DNA of 64,000 nucleotides from Lachnospiraceae bacterium (GTDB lineage Bacteria > Bacillota > Clostridia > Lachnospirales > Lachnospiraceae). Positions 25,860 through 34,571 of the stretch are shown piece by piece. The stretch spans positions 1 through 64,000 of the forward strand of contig JAJQHY010000018.1 of assembly GCA_021199495.1 (NCBI GenBank), given 5' to 3'. The number at the start of each line of letters is the position of its first letter. Positions within the stretch are counted from its first letter, which is position 1. The notes under the pieces were generated by a model. The model saw only the letters and a program-made list of their open reading frames with translations, was not told the DNA's origin and did no database searches. Position numbers and translations under genes: made by a program.

Positions 25860-27144
25860 AATTCTGCATAACTGGTATCTGAAACTGCTTTCCCTTGCCT
25901 GTGCCATCATTTTGTGGGCGGTAGCCTATAATATTGAGAATCCGGTGACAACCACACGTTTTTCCAATGTGGAGGTAACCTTTGTCAACACGGAGGTGCT
26001 GGAGGAAAATGGACAGGTATATGCTGTGCTGAATAATTCGGATGTGGTTCGTACGGTTACCGTTTCCGCGTCCAGAACCATCATTGACGATATCACGGAG
26101 AGTGATATTACGGTGGAGGCGGATTTTTCCAAAATGCGTCTGGACGGCACTGTGGACCTTACCTTTACCTGTACGAAATATGATACCAGCAATGTGACCT
26201 TCAGCGCCAGCTCGACAACGCTGCAGCTGGATGTGGAGGATAAAATGGAGCGCTACTTCCGTCTGACGGCTCAGGTGACGGGATCGGCAGCGGACGGCTA
26301 TATTGCTTCCGGCACTACCCTGGAGCAGAACCAGCTGTCTGTCAGCGGACCGGAGAGCATCGTTTCAAGCATCGCGAGCGCGAAGGCTTCCGTGGTGCTG
26401 GATGACGCTACCGACAATGTCGTGACCTACGCGGACATTGTCCTGTATGATTCGGACGGCAATGAGATTTCCCAGGATCGCCTGACGCTTGGGTCCAGCC
26501 GTGTGCGTGTTACCGTGGAGGTGCTCAAGACGAAGACGGTACCGCTGGTCTTTGAGACGGATGTGACGCCTGCGGAAGGGTATCTTTTAAGCGGTGATCT
26601 GATTGCGGAAACGGACACCGTAACAGTGGCCGGTAAGAGCGGTGTGGTAGATCTGGTGACAGAGATTGTCATTTCCGGCGACGACTACGTAGTAACGGAC
26701 GCGACGGAGGATGTTGTCTTTGAGATTGATCTTGACGATTATCTGCCAACCTCGATCATCAGGGCTGATCAGGATGATAACGGTGTGATTACAGTGACGC
26801 AGCCCGTGGAAGCAACCTATTCGACCGGGATCAGTATCAGTGCTGACAAAGTCAGCTTCATTAATGTGCCGGATGGATACGGCGCGCAGATATCAGAGGA
26901 AGTTGGCACTGTAACAGCGGTTGTCGCGGGGCTGGAGGATACAGTTTCGACCGTGCGCAGTACGGATATCACGGCGACCATCGATGTGGAAGCATGGATG
27001 GAGGATGAGGGAATGACCGAGCTCGTGGACGGAACATTCTATGAGATGACGGTCACATATACCGTCTCAGTGGATGGCGTTACGATTTCCTCCGGGGACA
27101 GTGCGACGGTATTGATCTGGAAAATTGTGGGGGAAGAAGAGTAA
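25819..27144 (+). CDS. cdaR: YbbR-domain protein CdaR, regulator of CdaA
   Basis: This 441-aa protein has one N-terminal transmembrane helix (YLKLLSLACAIILWAVAYNIENP) and an extracellular region with about four YbbR repeats. In Firmicutes CdaR binds CdaA and tunes its activity. The start overlaps the cdaA 3' end by 41 nt, indicating translational coupling, and the stop is directly followed by the glmM ATG. Confidence 0.92.
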   Translation: MKNRRELLNKLKTKILHNWYLKLLSLACAIILWAVAYNIENPVTTTRFSNVEVTFVNTEVLEENGQVYAVLNNSDVVRTVTVSASRTIIDDITESDITVEADFSKMRLDGTVDLTFTCTKYDTSNVTFSASSTTLQLDVEDKMERYFRLTAQVTGSAADGYIASGTTLEQNQLSVSGPESIVSSIASAKASVVLDDATDNVVTYADIVLYDSDGNEISQDRLTLGSSRVRVTVEVLKTKTVPLVFETDVTPAEGYLLSGDLIAETDTVTVAGKSGVVDLVTEIVISGDDYVVTDATEDVVFEIDLDDYLPTSIIRADQDDNGVITVTQPVEATYSTGISISADKVSFINVPDGYGAQISEEVGTVTAVVAGLEDTVSTVRSTDITATIDVEAWMEDEGMTELVDGTFYEMTVTYTVSVDGVTISSGDSATVLIWKIVGEEE

Positions 27145-28497
27145 ATGAGCAGATTATTCGGAACGGACGGCGTCAGAGGAGTGGCTAACCACGAGCTGAC
27201 ACTGGATCTGGCTGTAAAGATCGGCCGCGCCGGGGCAAGGGTACTTGCCGGAAAGGAGAAAACGGAGAAGCCGGTGCTGGTGGTAGGCTGTGATACGAGA
27301 ATATCCGGTGATATGCTGGCCTGTGCGCTGATGGCCGGGATCTGTTGTGAGGGCGCGGATGTCATTTATGTGGGAGTCCTTCCTACACCGGCGGTGGCGT
27401 ACCTGACACGAGAATATCGCGCGGATGCCGGTGTGGTGATTTCCGCCTCCCATAATCCGATGGAGTTCAACGGCATCAAATTCTTTGATGGAAATGGCTT
27501 TAAGCTGCCTGACGCCATGGAGGATGAGATGGAAGCGCTGATTTGTGACGGCATGGCTGACACGCAGGGACCTGCCGGAACCGGGATAGGGCATATCATT
27601 CACAGAACAGATGCTGCTGAAGCGTACATTTCCCATTCCATGGAGCTTATGCCGCTTGATCTGAAAGGGCTGAAACTGGTTGTGGACTGTGCGGAGGGCG
27701 CGGGTTCCTTTACGAATGTGGAGACGCTCAGACGTCTTGGAGCTGAGGTGGTGGCAATTCACAATCATCCGGACGGCACCAATATCAACTTTCACTGCGG
27801 CTCCACGCACATGGAAGAGCTTCAGGCACGGGTTGTGGAAGAAGGGGCGGATCTGGGACTGGCCTTTGATGGGGACGCGGACAGGATGCTTGCTGTGGAT
27901 GAGAACGGACAGTGTGTGGACGGCGATCAGATCATGGCGATTGTGGGCACCTACCTGCAGGAGAAGGGAAGGCTTGCTCAGGATACGATCGTGGTGACGG
28001 TCATGACCAACCTGGGTTTCACTCTCATGGCGCAGGAGAAGGGTATCCATTTGGAATGCACGAAGGTGGGAGACCGCTATGTGCTGGAGAAAATGCGTGA
28101 AATCGGCGGCACCTTAGGAGGCGAACAGTCGGGACATGTGATTTTTCTTGACGAGAATACGACCGGGGACGGCCTGCTTTCCGCGCTGCATCTTCTGCAG
28201 GTAATCGTGGACAAAAAGCAGAAGCTGTCCGAACTGGCCCATATTATGACGGTACTTCCGCAGGCGCTCGTCAATGCCCGGGTATCCAATGCACGGAAGA
28301 ATAACTATGCAGATTATCCGGAGATCGCAGCTGCGATTGAAAAACTGGAGAAAAAATTTTCCGGGGAGGGGAGAGTGCTGATTCGTCCGTCCGGAACGGA
28401 ACCATTGGTCAGAGTGATGATCGAGGGAAAGGATCAGCGTGAAATCGAAAAAGAGGCTGTCGGACTCGCCGGGCTGATCGAGCGGGTGATGGCCTGA
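27145..28497 (+). CDS. glmM: Phosphoglucosamine mutase
   Basis: GlmM converts glucosamine-6-phosphate to glucosamine-1-phosphate for UDP-GlcNAc, hence peptidoglycan. At 450 aa it is full length. The active-site serine loop (SASHNPMEFNGIKFF), metal loop DGDADR and phosphate site RPSGTEPLVRVM are intact. In Bacillus and Lactococcus GlmM binds and inhibits CdaA, so this operon ties wall precursor flux to c-di-AMP. Confidence 0.97.
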   Translation: MSRLFGTDGVRGVANHELTLDLAVKIGRAGARVLAGKEKTEKPVLVVGCDTRISGDMLACALMAGICCEGADVIYVGVLPTPAVAYLTREYRADAGVVISASHNPMEFNGIKFFDGNGFKLPDAMEDEMEALICDGMADTQGPAGTGIGHIIHRTDAAEAYISHSMELMPLDLKGLKLVVDCAEGAGSFTNVETLRRLGAEVVAIHNHPDGTNINFHCGSTHMEELQARVVEEGADLGLAFDGDADRMLAVDENGQCVDGDQIMAIVGTYLQEKGRLAQDTIVVTVMTNLGFTLMAQEKGIHLECTKVGDRYVLEKMREIGGTLGGEQSGHVIFLDENTTGDGLLSALHLLQVIVDKKQKLSELAHIMTVLPQALVNARVSNARKNNYADYPEIAAAIEKLEKKFSGEGRVLIRPSGTEPLVRVMIEGKDQREIEKEAVGLAGLIERVMA

Positions 28498-28534
28498 CAG
28501 AAGGGGAAAGCAACAAACTTGAAGGAGGGTCAAA

Positions 28535-28798
28535 GTGGTATCTCAGAAAGTGGTGGTCAACAGCCTGATTGGGTTACATCTGCGCCCCGCGGGAGAGCTG
28601 TGCAGACTGGCGATGCAGTATCAGTCAAAGATTACATTTCAGTTCAAAAACTATACTGCCAACGCCAAGAGCGTACTCTCTGTGCTCGGCGCCTGCGTCA
28701 GAGGAAAAGACGAAATCGAACTTTTCTGTGACGGTACAGATGAGGAGGAGGCTTTGCGGGCTTTAGTCGAGTTTCTGGAGCATCAGATCGATACCTGA
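28535..28798 (+). CDS. HPr-family phosphocarrier protein
   Basis: This 87-aa protein has the PTS HPr fold. The phospho-acceptor histidine is present (GLHLRPAG, His at residue 14) and so is the regulatory serine region (AKSVLSVL, Ser near residue 46) used by HPr kinase. The start is GTG after GAAGGAGGG. It sits at the end of the glmM operon and not with PTS enzyme I, so it may be a secondary HPr; the context suggests a regulatory role in wall/sugar metabolism (inference). Confidence 0.88.
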   Translation: MVSQKVVVNSLIGLHLRPAGELCRLAMQYQSKITFQFKNYTANAKSVLSVLGACVRGKDEIELFCDGTDEEEALRALVEFLEHQIDT

Positions 28799-28808
28799 CG
28801 GTTTAGAG

Positions 28809-29741
28809 TCAGGCAGGGTCTGCCAAAAGCTTTACAGCCGCGGTATAGGCATATACGAGCGGGTCATTCTGCTGGAAAAAGATGACGCCGTCCGCGGGAG
28901 CATACAGAATTTCCAGGATATCCCCGCTGCAGGGATCATAGATCTCGGCGCAGGGGGTATCTTTTTTTACGTGTGCGTCCGCTTCGGCGAGGCTGTGATA
29001 GAGACCCGCCTGTGTGGTGCGCAGGGAAATCAGTTCGCCGTATTCGAAAATTCTGGCCGCCTTTGCAGGGGAGGCCTCGCCTTTGAGGATGCCGTTCAGA
29101 ATCATGAAGCGCTCGGTGCTTTCAATCAGTTTAAGGGCGCTCTCTGAGTCGATGCGGCTGGTGGTGTTGGAATACAGGCTGTAGGCATCTGTCTCCCAGA
29201 TCTGCAGATTATAATTTAACGTGGTTGTATCATAGGGTCTGGGTTTACGGACTACGATGTAGGGAAAGCCGAAGTCCGCGGCTTTTTTTACGTTCTCATA
29301 GCCGGTGCGCATCATTCGTACATGCGGGGAGAAATCCCCCGGCATGTAAAAGGAGGTCAGCTGTATCGCGTTCTGGTATTTATTAATGACTTCAAATACG
29401 CCGGCGGCGATGCGCTGGGTGGTCTCACCCTCGCTGTAGCCGGGGAACATCCGGTTGATGTCGGTGTTGTCGATGGCCCAGAAGCGCTTACCGATATTCA
29501 TGGAGCTGGGGTTGACGGAAGGAATGATCATGACCTGCTTGCCTTCCAGAAAGCGGTCTTCCTTCTCCCACTGCTTCAGGCTGCGCATCAGCTGTGAGCA
29601 GATATAGATCTGCTGATACTCGTTGCCGCGCATATTGCCCACAATGCAGAGCGTTTTTTCACCCTGGCCGAAGGTATATGCCTTTACACGGAAATCATCC
29701 CGGTAAAGGGATGAGGTGCTGTATATGATACTCTCTTTCAT
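28809..29741 (-). CDS. Degenerate M14/AstE-like zinc carboxypeptidase homolog
   Basis: This 310-aa protein belongs to the succinylglutamate desuccinylase/aspartoacylase branch of M14. The first zinc-ligand motif, normally G-x-H-G-D-E, reads GNMRGNE, so the histidine is Met. The second ligand histidine (D-I-H in its neighbour) aligns with S-F-Y. It therefore probably cannot bind catalytic zinc. The C-terminal beta-barrel-like domain (GDILEILYAPADGVIFFQ) is kept. It is the last gene of the ATP-grasp operon and a paralog of the next gene, likely a binding or regulatory partner. Confidence 0.82.
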   Translation of the reverse strand: MKESIIYSTSSLYRDDFRVKAYTFGQGEKTLCIVGNMRGNEYQQIYICSQLMRSLKQWEKEDRFLEGKQVMIIPSVNPSSMNIGKRFWAIDNTDINRMFPGYSEGETTQRIAAGVFEVINKYQNAIQLTSFYMPGDFSPHVRMMRTGYENVKKAADFGFPYIVVRKPRPYDTTTLNYNLQIWETDAYSLYSNTTSRIDSESALKLIESTERFMILNGILKGEASPAKAARIFEYGELISLRTTQAGLYHSLAEADAHVKKDTPCAEIYDPCSGDILEILYAPADGVIFFQQNDPLVYAYTAAVKLLADPA

Positions 29742-29855
29742 GAGCGGTACTCCTTTGTGGCGATTAATAAACGGATGATTCCACGCCGCTTATGGCCGTT
29801 CCGGCTGCCAGCTGCGCAGGCAGCTTTTTCGCGCGGCTGTGTGCCTCCTGTCTGA

Positions 29856-30782
29856 TTACATGTCCCGGGCCAGGATCCGGCCCATCAGGGAGCCTTCGGC
29901 GACCAGGGGATATTCCCGGATGGTAAAGAGCAGGCCGCTTCTGGCTGCGCTGATATACTCCCGGATTTCCCCGCGCAGCGGATCAAAAATATATCCCACG
30001 GTTTCGCCCTTGTTGACCCAGGAGCCGTGCTCTCTGGTCTTCATGAACATGCCGGAGGTGGGCGCGTTTAAAAAGACCACCTCGTCCGGGTCGTCGCAGA
30101 TCAGAGGCTCTTTCACGGCAGCGGCTTCACCGTCCCACATGCCGAGCTCCTTCATTACATTTAAGATGCCATCCGTAAGCTGCCGTCCGTATTGTTCGGT
30201 CAGGCGCATGCCAACGCCCATCTCTGCCACAAGGCAGGGCGTTCCCCGGCTGTTTAGGGAATAGGCGAGGGTGGATTCTAAGACAGTGGAGTTTCCGTGT
30301 ACCCAGATCAGATCCACGTTGGAGAGGCGTGCCAGGGGTACCAGCGTGTCCACATGCTTTTCATTGATGCGGATCTGCGGGATTTCCGTCAGGTAAATAT
30401 TGCTGGCGTGGATGTCAAATACCAGATCTGCACCCAGTAAATCCTCCACCAGCTTCATGGCGGTAAACTCCACCATGTCGCCGGTATCGCTTCCGGGAAA
30501 GGTACGGTTCATGTCAAGATCAAAACCGGGAAGACCACGGTTGATAGAATCAATCCCCAGAGGATTGGCCGCCGGGTAGATATCAACGGTACCATGGAGT
30601 TTCTCCGGATGCCCAAGAAGCGTGCGCGCCAGAAGAAAACAGACGTACTGCCCCTCCAGCTCATCACCGTGAATGCCTGTCACGATGCAGATGCGTTTGC
30701 CGCTTCCGTGGGAGATGGAGTTTTTCTGAATATGATAAGTCTCATCCACCGGCAGGCGGATGGACACGATATCCTGTATCAT
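29856..30782 (-). CDS. M14 family deacylase/carboxypeptidase (AstE/AspA-like)
   Basis: This 308-aa protein has an intact zinc site: GIHGDELEG gives His and Glu, FDIHASN gives the second His, and VAEMG supplies the catalytic Glu. Family members remove acyl or amino-acid groups from an amide, e.g. succinylglutamate or acetylaspartate. The substrate is unknown here; linkage to an ATP-grasp ligase suggests it trims an amide made by that enzyme. It lies 6 nt after the transglutaminase gene. A 114-bp gap follows before its inactive-looking paralog. Confidence 0.85.
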   Translation of the reverse strand: MIQDIVSIRLPVDETYHIQKNSISHGSGKRICIVTGIHGDELEGQYVCFLLARTLLGHPEKLHGTVDIYPAANPLGIDSINRGLPGFDLDMNRTFPGSDTGDMVEFTAMKLVEDLLGADLVFDIHASNIYLTEIPQIRINEKHVDTLVPLARLSNVDLIWVHGNSTVLESTLAYSLNSRGTPCLVAEMGVGMRLTEQYGRQLTDGILNVMKELGMWDGEAAAVKEPLICDDPDEVVFLNAPTSGMFMKTREHGSWVNKGETVGYIFDPLRGEIREYISAARSGLLFTIREYPLVAEGSLMGRILARDM

Positions 30783-30788
30783 GTGCGT

Positions 30789-31574
30789 TTATGCTTCCTT
30801 TCTTCGGACTGAGACGGAGATTTCCTGTGTCTGTTTCCCGTAACCGTAGAAGTGTCCCTGATTGATCCGGCAGTCGCGGTAATCCCGGCCATGTGAAATC
30901 TTAATGTGCTGGTCTCTGACAAGAATGCGGTTGGTGGGGTCGAAGCCGTACCAGGCATCCCCCTCCTTGACCTCCACCCAGGCGTGGCTTAAGCCCTCGC
31001 CCATCAGCATGCCCACGACGTAGCGGGCCATGATTTTTTTCTCGCGAAGAACGGAGAGCATGATGTGGGAGTAATCCTGACAGACGCCTTTTTTTAAGGC
31101 GAAAGCCTCTGCGGCGGTCGTTTCCACGTTCGTGACACCGGCGGTATAAACAATGGTGTCCGCGACGGCTTCCATGACAGCCTGGGCCGTATCCAGGGCG
31201 CTCGAACAGACGGGCAGCGAAGCAGCAAAGGAAAGAAGCGCTTCATCTGGCCAGGTCAGGTGTGTCTGGCGCCTGAAAAGATGCTCACGCCAGGGATTTC
31301 CTTCAGGTACGGATTCTGAAAGCCCGGTATGTGCCACGCCCGTCACGTCCGCCAGAAAGCGTGTGTGTGGTTCATCGGCGCAGCCCAGAATACAGTGGTT
31401 TCCAAAGCTGTCATAGCTGTCCGAAATAAATTCGTTCGGATAAACATTGGTCTGCAGTCCTTCAATACACTGCCGGCTGTCCGTCTGAGGAAAACAACGC
31501 AGAGTAAAATGATGGTCATGAACCGGCTGATCAAAGCGGATCTGCAGATGATAGTGAAAGGACAGAGTCTCCAC
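30789..31574 (-). CDS. Transglutaminase-like cysteine protease family protein
   Basis: This 261-aa protein has the Bact_transglu_N type N terminus and a transglutaminase core with the full triad: Cys in KKGVCQDYSH, His in SHAWVEV, Asp in GFDPTN. In this family the fold usually acts as a peptidase or amidase rather than a crosslinker. It is in the conserved group with alpha-E and circularly permuted ATP-grasp proteins. No signal peptide is seen, so it acts in the cytoplasm. Confidence 0.88.
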   Translation of the reverse strand: METLSFHYHLQIRFDQPVHDHHFTLRCFPQTDSRQCIEGLQTNVYPNEFISDSYDSFGNHCILGCADEPHTRFLADVTGVAHTGLSESVPEGNPWREHLFRRQTHLTWPDEALLSFAASLPVCSSALDTAQAVMEAVADTIVYTAGVTNVETTAAEAFALKKGVCQDYSHIMLSVLREKKIMARYVVGMLMGEGLSHAWVEVKEGDAWYGFDPTNRILVRDQHIKISHGRDYRDCRINQGHFYGYGKQTQEISVSVRRKEA

Positions 31575-31577
31575 GGA

Positions 31578-32249
31578 TTAAACCTCCAGAATACTCTCCA
31601 CGGACTTTAAGATCGCCGGATAATCCAGCGTCTCAGCCTGGATGGCCTCCTGAAGTTCTGTGATACTCTGCGTTCTGTAGCGCAGCGAGCAGCGGTCAAT
31701 CCGCCCTGCCAGGCGCTGTATCTCCCGGTTGATATCCACACGGCTCATGTGAAGGCGTGTATACAGATCGAGCCGTTCCACACGCTTGCCGACCTTGATG
31801 ATATTGCGTGTATTCTCATCGTCAATCTGATCATCCACAATGCCCCAGAAGGCCAGAATATCGTCCGTCACATTCTGAAACTCGATGGCCGGCGCCTGAT
31901 CACCCTTCGCCTTCTGCATGCTGTAGAGGGCCATCTGGATGTAGGAGAGTGTCTCACTGCCGATTTCCTCCCGCAGTTCAATGGCGTTGTCGTAGGCTCT
32001 CGTCAGATTGGAAATGATGGAATTAGGGTCAGTAAGATCAAACGGATAACGCGCAATAAAATCGTCCTTGTCCGTGTAAATGTTCGGAATCTCCAGCGTG
32101 GTGCAGAATTTGGAGTAGTCCGTCTCCGTCATCTGCTCAATCAGCTCATCAAAGCTCTTTCCGAAAAGCTTCAGTGTGGTATAAACCCGCTCGGAATAGC
32201 GCCCGAGCCAGTAGAGTCTGTCTGTGTTGATTACTGACTTAGTACCCAT
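31578..32249 (-). CDS. Alpha-E domain protein (DUF403)
   Basis: This 223-aa all-helical protein has the typical start (DRLYWLGRYSERVYTTLK) of the alpha-E family, whose function is unknown but which is nearly always beside circularly permuted ATP-grasp genes. It is shorter than the usual ~300 aa. It overlaps the upstream ATP-grasp gene by 19 nt and is 3 nt from the transglutaminase gene, so the three are translated together. Confidence 0.85.
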   Translation of the reverse strand: MGTKSVINTDRLYWLGRYSERVYTTLKLFGKSFDELIEQMTETDYSKFCTTLEIPNIYTDKDDFIARYPFDLTDPNSIISNLTRAYDNAIELREEIGSETLSYIQMALYSMQKAKGDQAPAIEFQNVTDDILAFWGIVDDQIDDENTRNIIKVGKRVERLDLYTRLHMSRVDINREIQRLAGRIDRCSLRYRTQSITELQEAIQAETLDYPAILKSVESILEV

Positions 32250-33550
32250 GTGTCTTTAAAGCCTCCTCCCTGTGAAGAATTTACGATAAAGGAATCCGGA
32301 TTTCTGGAAAACCGGGTCAGCCCGCTCTTCCAGACCACAGGCTCCTCGGCTGTCAGCACAAAGGCTCTCAAGTCTGCCTTGCGCTCGACAATCTGCCCTC
32401 TGTCCTGAATGGGAATATCGCAGAAATCAATGACCTCCTGCGCGATAAAACGCCTGGGCTCAGCCTTGAGCATGGCAATAAATTTCTCCTTCTCGGCCTT
32501 GGTCATCTTGCTGCCGAAGACCACGCCGTAGCCGCCGGCCTCCGCCACGTCCTTTAAGACGAGGGTGTCGAATTTCTCCAGGACATATTTCATGTCCTCC
32601 TCGTAGAAGGGCAGATAAGTAGGCGCGTTATGCAGGATGGGTTCCTCACCCAGGTAATATCTGATCATCTTCGGCACGAAATAGTATATGCCCTTGTCGT
32701 CCGCAATGCCGTTGCCGGGCGCGTTTAAGAGTGCCACGTTCCCCTTGCGGTATACGTCGAAAATATGGGGCACTCCGATGACCGATTCCGGATTGAAGGT
32801 CATGGGATCCATGTACTCATCGGAAATGCGGCGGTAGACGGCGCCCACGCGCTCTTTTTTACCGGCATAGCCCTTGAAATACAGATAATCGTTTTCCACC
32901 TCGAGATCGCTGTAGGTCACCAACGGCACGCGCATCTGCTCTGCCAGATAGGAATGCTCAAAGTAGGCGGCATTGTAGCGGCCGGGCGTCATGACGACAC
33001 TTAAACCTCCGGTATTGACATAATCCAGCGTGTGTTTTAACAGCTTCGCGTAATTGCGGTTGTCCTCGATGGGTGTTTCGTTGAAGGTGCGGGGGCTGGC
33101 TCTGCGGCACAGCTCACGCGCGATCATGGGATAGGAAGCGCCGGAGGGTACCCGCAGGTTATCCTCCAGAATGTACCATACGCCGTCCTTGCCGAGTACC
33201 AGGTCGATGCCGGAAATATGAGAAAATACGCCCTTGGGCGGGGTAACGCCCTCGCAGGGCACCAGGTAGCCGCTGGCTGCGTAGACAAAGTCTTCCGGGA
33301 CGACGCCGTCCTTTACGATCTTTTTTTCATTGTAAATATCCTTGAGAAATAAATTCAGAGCGGCGACTCTCTGTTTCAGGCCGCGTTCCAGATATGCGAA
33401 TTCTTCCTTTTCAATGACACGGGGGATGGCATCGAAGGGGAAAAGCTGTTCTTTGAAGGTACCGTTTTTGTAGATACCGAATTTCACACCGTAGCGGGCT
33501 AAGAGTCCGTTGACCGTGTCAGTCCTGTCCAGAAGATCAAAATTTTTCAT
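32231..33550 (-). CDS. Circularly permuted ATP-grasp protein (type 2)
   Basis: This 439-aa protein is of the CP_ATPgrasp_2 (DUF404-type) family, predicted to form amide bonds between an amino acid or peptide and an acid with ATP. Seen: an N-terminal helical part, ILEDNLRVPSGASYP, VLKDVAEAGGYGVVFG (ATP lysine loop) and the C-terminal VNSSQGGGFKDTWVL. It is the first gene of a five-gene minus-strand operon. Comparative work (Iyer, Aravind and colleagues) linked such genes to peptide synthesis, but the product is not known. Confidence 0.88.
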   Translation of the reverse strand: MKNFDLLDRTDTVNGLLARYGVKFGIYKNGTFKEQLFPFDAIPRVIEKEEFAYLERGLKQRVAALNLFLKDIYNEKKIVKDGVVPEDFVYAASGYLVPCEGVTPPKGVFSHISGIDLVLGKDGVWYILEDNLRVPSGASYPMIARELCRRASPRTFNETPIEDNRNYAKLLKHTLDYVNTGGLSVVMTPGRYNAAYFEHSYLAEQMRVPLVTYSDLEVENDYLYFKGYAGKKERVGAVYRRISDEYMDPMTFNPESVIGVPHIFDVYRKGNVALLNAPGNGIADDKGIYYFVPKMIRYYLGEEPILHNAPTYLPFYEEDMKYVLEKFDTLVLKDVAEAGGYGVVFGSKMTKAEKEKFIAMLKAEPRRFIAQEVIDFCDIPIQDRGQIVERKADLRAFVLTAEEPVVWKSGLTRFSRNPDSFIVNSSQGGGFKDTWVLSQ

Positions 33551-33572
33551 GGTGTTGCTCCCTTTCCGAAAT

Positions 33573-33614
33573 AAAAAAAGACAAAGAAACCCATCCCAGG
33601 CGTCTTTGTCTTTT
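33573..33614 (-). terminator. Terminator hairpin in the leader of the ATP-grasp operon
   Basis: Arms 33576-33587 and 33603-33614 make a perfect 12-bp stem (AAAAGACAAAGA) with a 15-nt loop. On the minus strand it is followed by a T-run. It lies between the predicted promoter and the start codon at 33550, so it can act as an attenuator; ending the upstream lipoprotein transcript is the alternative. Confidence 0.82.
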
Positions 33615-33618
33615 GTCT

Positions 33619-33647
33619 ATTCTAATATATGGTAAGAAAAAAGTCAA
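33619..33647 (-). promoter_or_regulatory. Predicted promoter of the ATP-grasp operon
   Basis: On the minus strand TTGACT (33642-33647), a 17-nt spacer and TAGAAT (33619-33624) give a strong sigma-A match. It lies immediately downstream of the lipoprotein gene's restored stop and just before the terminator hairpin. Confidence 0.7.
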
Positions 33648-33650
33648 TAC

Positions 33651-33928
33651 TCAGTTGTAGTCAAAAGTATCATCATCCTGAATGATCAGTACCATGGTTT
33701 TGCCGGTGTTGAATTCGATTTCATTGCCGTCATCGTCGTAATAGCGGGTCGCCCCGTAGTTGGTCTCCTTGATCCCCCGGTCTGCTCACCGTTCGATGCG
33801 GACGTCTCGACGCTTTCATCGATGATGACAACGGTCTCTGAGGAGGCGTGTCCTGAACTGCCCCCGCAGCCAACCAGGGCGCATACTGCAATGATGCAGG
33901 CCGGAAGTATCATGACTGCTTTCTTCAT
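33651..33928 (-). pseudogene. Small lipoprotein, frameshifted in a G-run
   Basis: Starting at 33928 it encodes a lipoprotein signal (MKKAVMILPACIIAVCALVGC) with a lipobox Cys at residue 21. The annotated frame runs to 33686 with a meaningless tail. In the next frame the DNA encodes KETNYGATRYYDDDGNEIE and more, ending at TGA 33651-33653. Adding one G to the run of five Gs (Cs at 33774-33778 on the plus strand) joins the two. So the gene is frameshifted by one base in a homopolymer: real mutation, phase variation or a sequencing error. Function unknown. Confidence 0.75.
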
Positions 33929-33941
33929 ATACGGGCCTTTC

Positions 33942-34406
33942 TTAATAGACAGTGGCGTATAAAATGGCAGCTACCGCAAAACCGAGCAGTGCGCCCATCA
34001 GCACCTGCAGCGGGGTATGCCCCACAAATTCCTTCAGGTTGTCCACCGGGATGCCCTTGGTCAGATCTTCAGCGGCAAGTTCCTCTATGAGCTGGTGAAG
34101 AACCTTGGCCTGCTTGCCGGCCTCCTGTCTCACACCGCGGGCATCGTGCATGACTATGATGGCGAACATCACGGCGATGGCAAAGGGAAAACCGGACACG
34201 CCGTAGTCGAAGGCCGTAGCGAGAGCCAGGGCGCAGACTGTAGCGGAATGACTCGACGGCATGCCGCCGCTTCCTACCATGCGCTCCAGGGAAAATTCAT
34301 GATTGAGAAAAGCGTGAATCAGAGTCTTGATGACCGAAGCGACAAACCAGGCAATGATGGCAGTCATTAAAACATGATTATCCAGCAGATCAAATAAAAG
34401 CTTCAT
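33942..34406 (-). CDS. Divergent PAP2 family membrane protein
   Basis: This 154-aa protein is of the DUF212/YuiD type, a divergent branch of the PAP2 phosphatase superfamily. The phosphatase-like motif GSGGMPSSHSATVCALA and HDARGVRQEAGKQAKVLH are intact. About three to four membrane helices are predicted. Substrate unknown; lipid phosphates such as undecaprenyl pyrophosphate are a guess. It is 13 nt upstream of the lipoprotein gene, on the same strand. Confidence 0.88.
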   Translation of the reverse strand: MKLLFDLLDNHVLMTAIIAWFVASVIKTLIHAFLNHEFSLERMVGSGGMPSSHSATVCALALATAFDYGVSGFPFAIAVMFAIIVMHDARGVRQEAGKQAKVLHQLIEELAAEDLTKGIPVDNLKEFVGHTPLQVLMGALLGFAVAAILYATVY

Positions 34407-34508
34407 TATTCACTCCGGAAAAAAATTTTTGACATATTCTGCGTTTTTTAAAAGAAACACAATACACTGATATTCTATCCTAAAGAGTGGATAAAGTAAA
34501 GGAAAAGG

Positions 34509-34537
34509 TTGTCAAGTTTTCGATAATTTGCTATATT
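34509..34537 (+). promoter_or_regulatory. Predicted promoter of the GtrB-type glycosyltransferase
   Basis: TTGTCA (34509-34514), a 17-nt spacer and TATATT (34532-34537) lie 34 nt before the start codon at 34572. The rest of 34407-34508 shows nothing clear. Confidence 0.7.
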
Positions 34538-34571
34538 GTTAGTATTCGATGCGTTTGGAAAGGAGATTCGC

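Noticed and set aside
28794..28814. CCTGAC/GTCAGG hairpin between the HPr gene and the M14 gene as a bidirectional terminator
   Set aside because: The stem is only 6 bp and there is no T-run on either side, so it is too weak to call.
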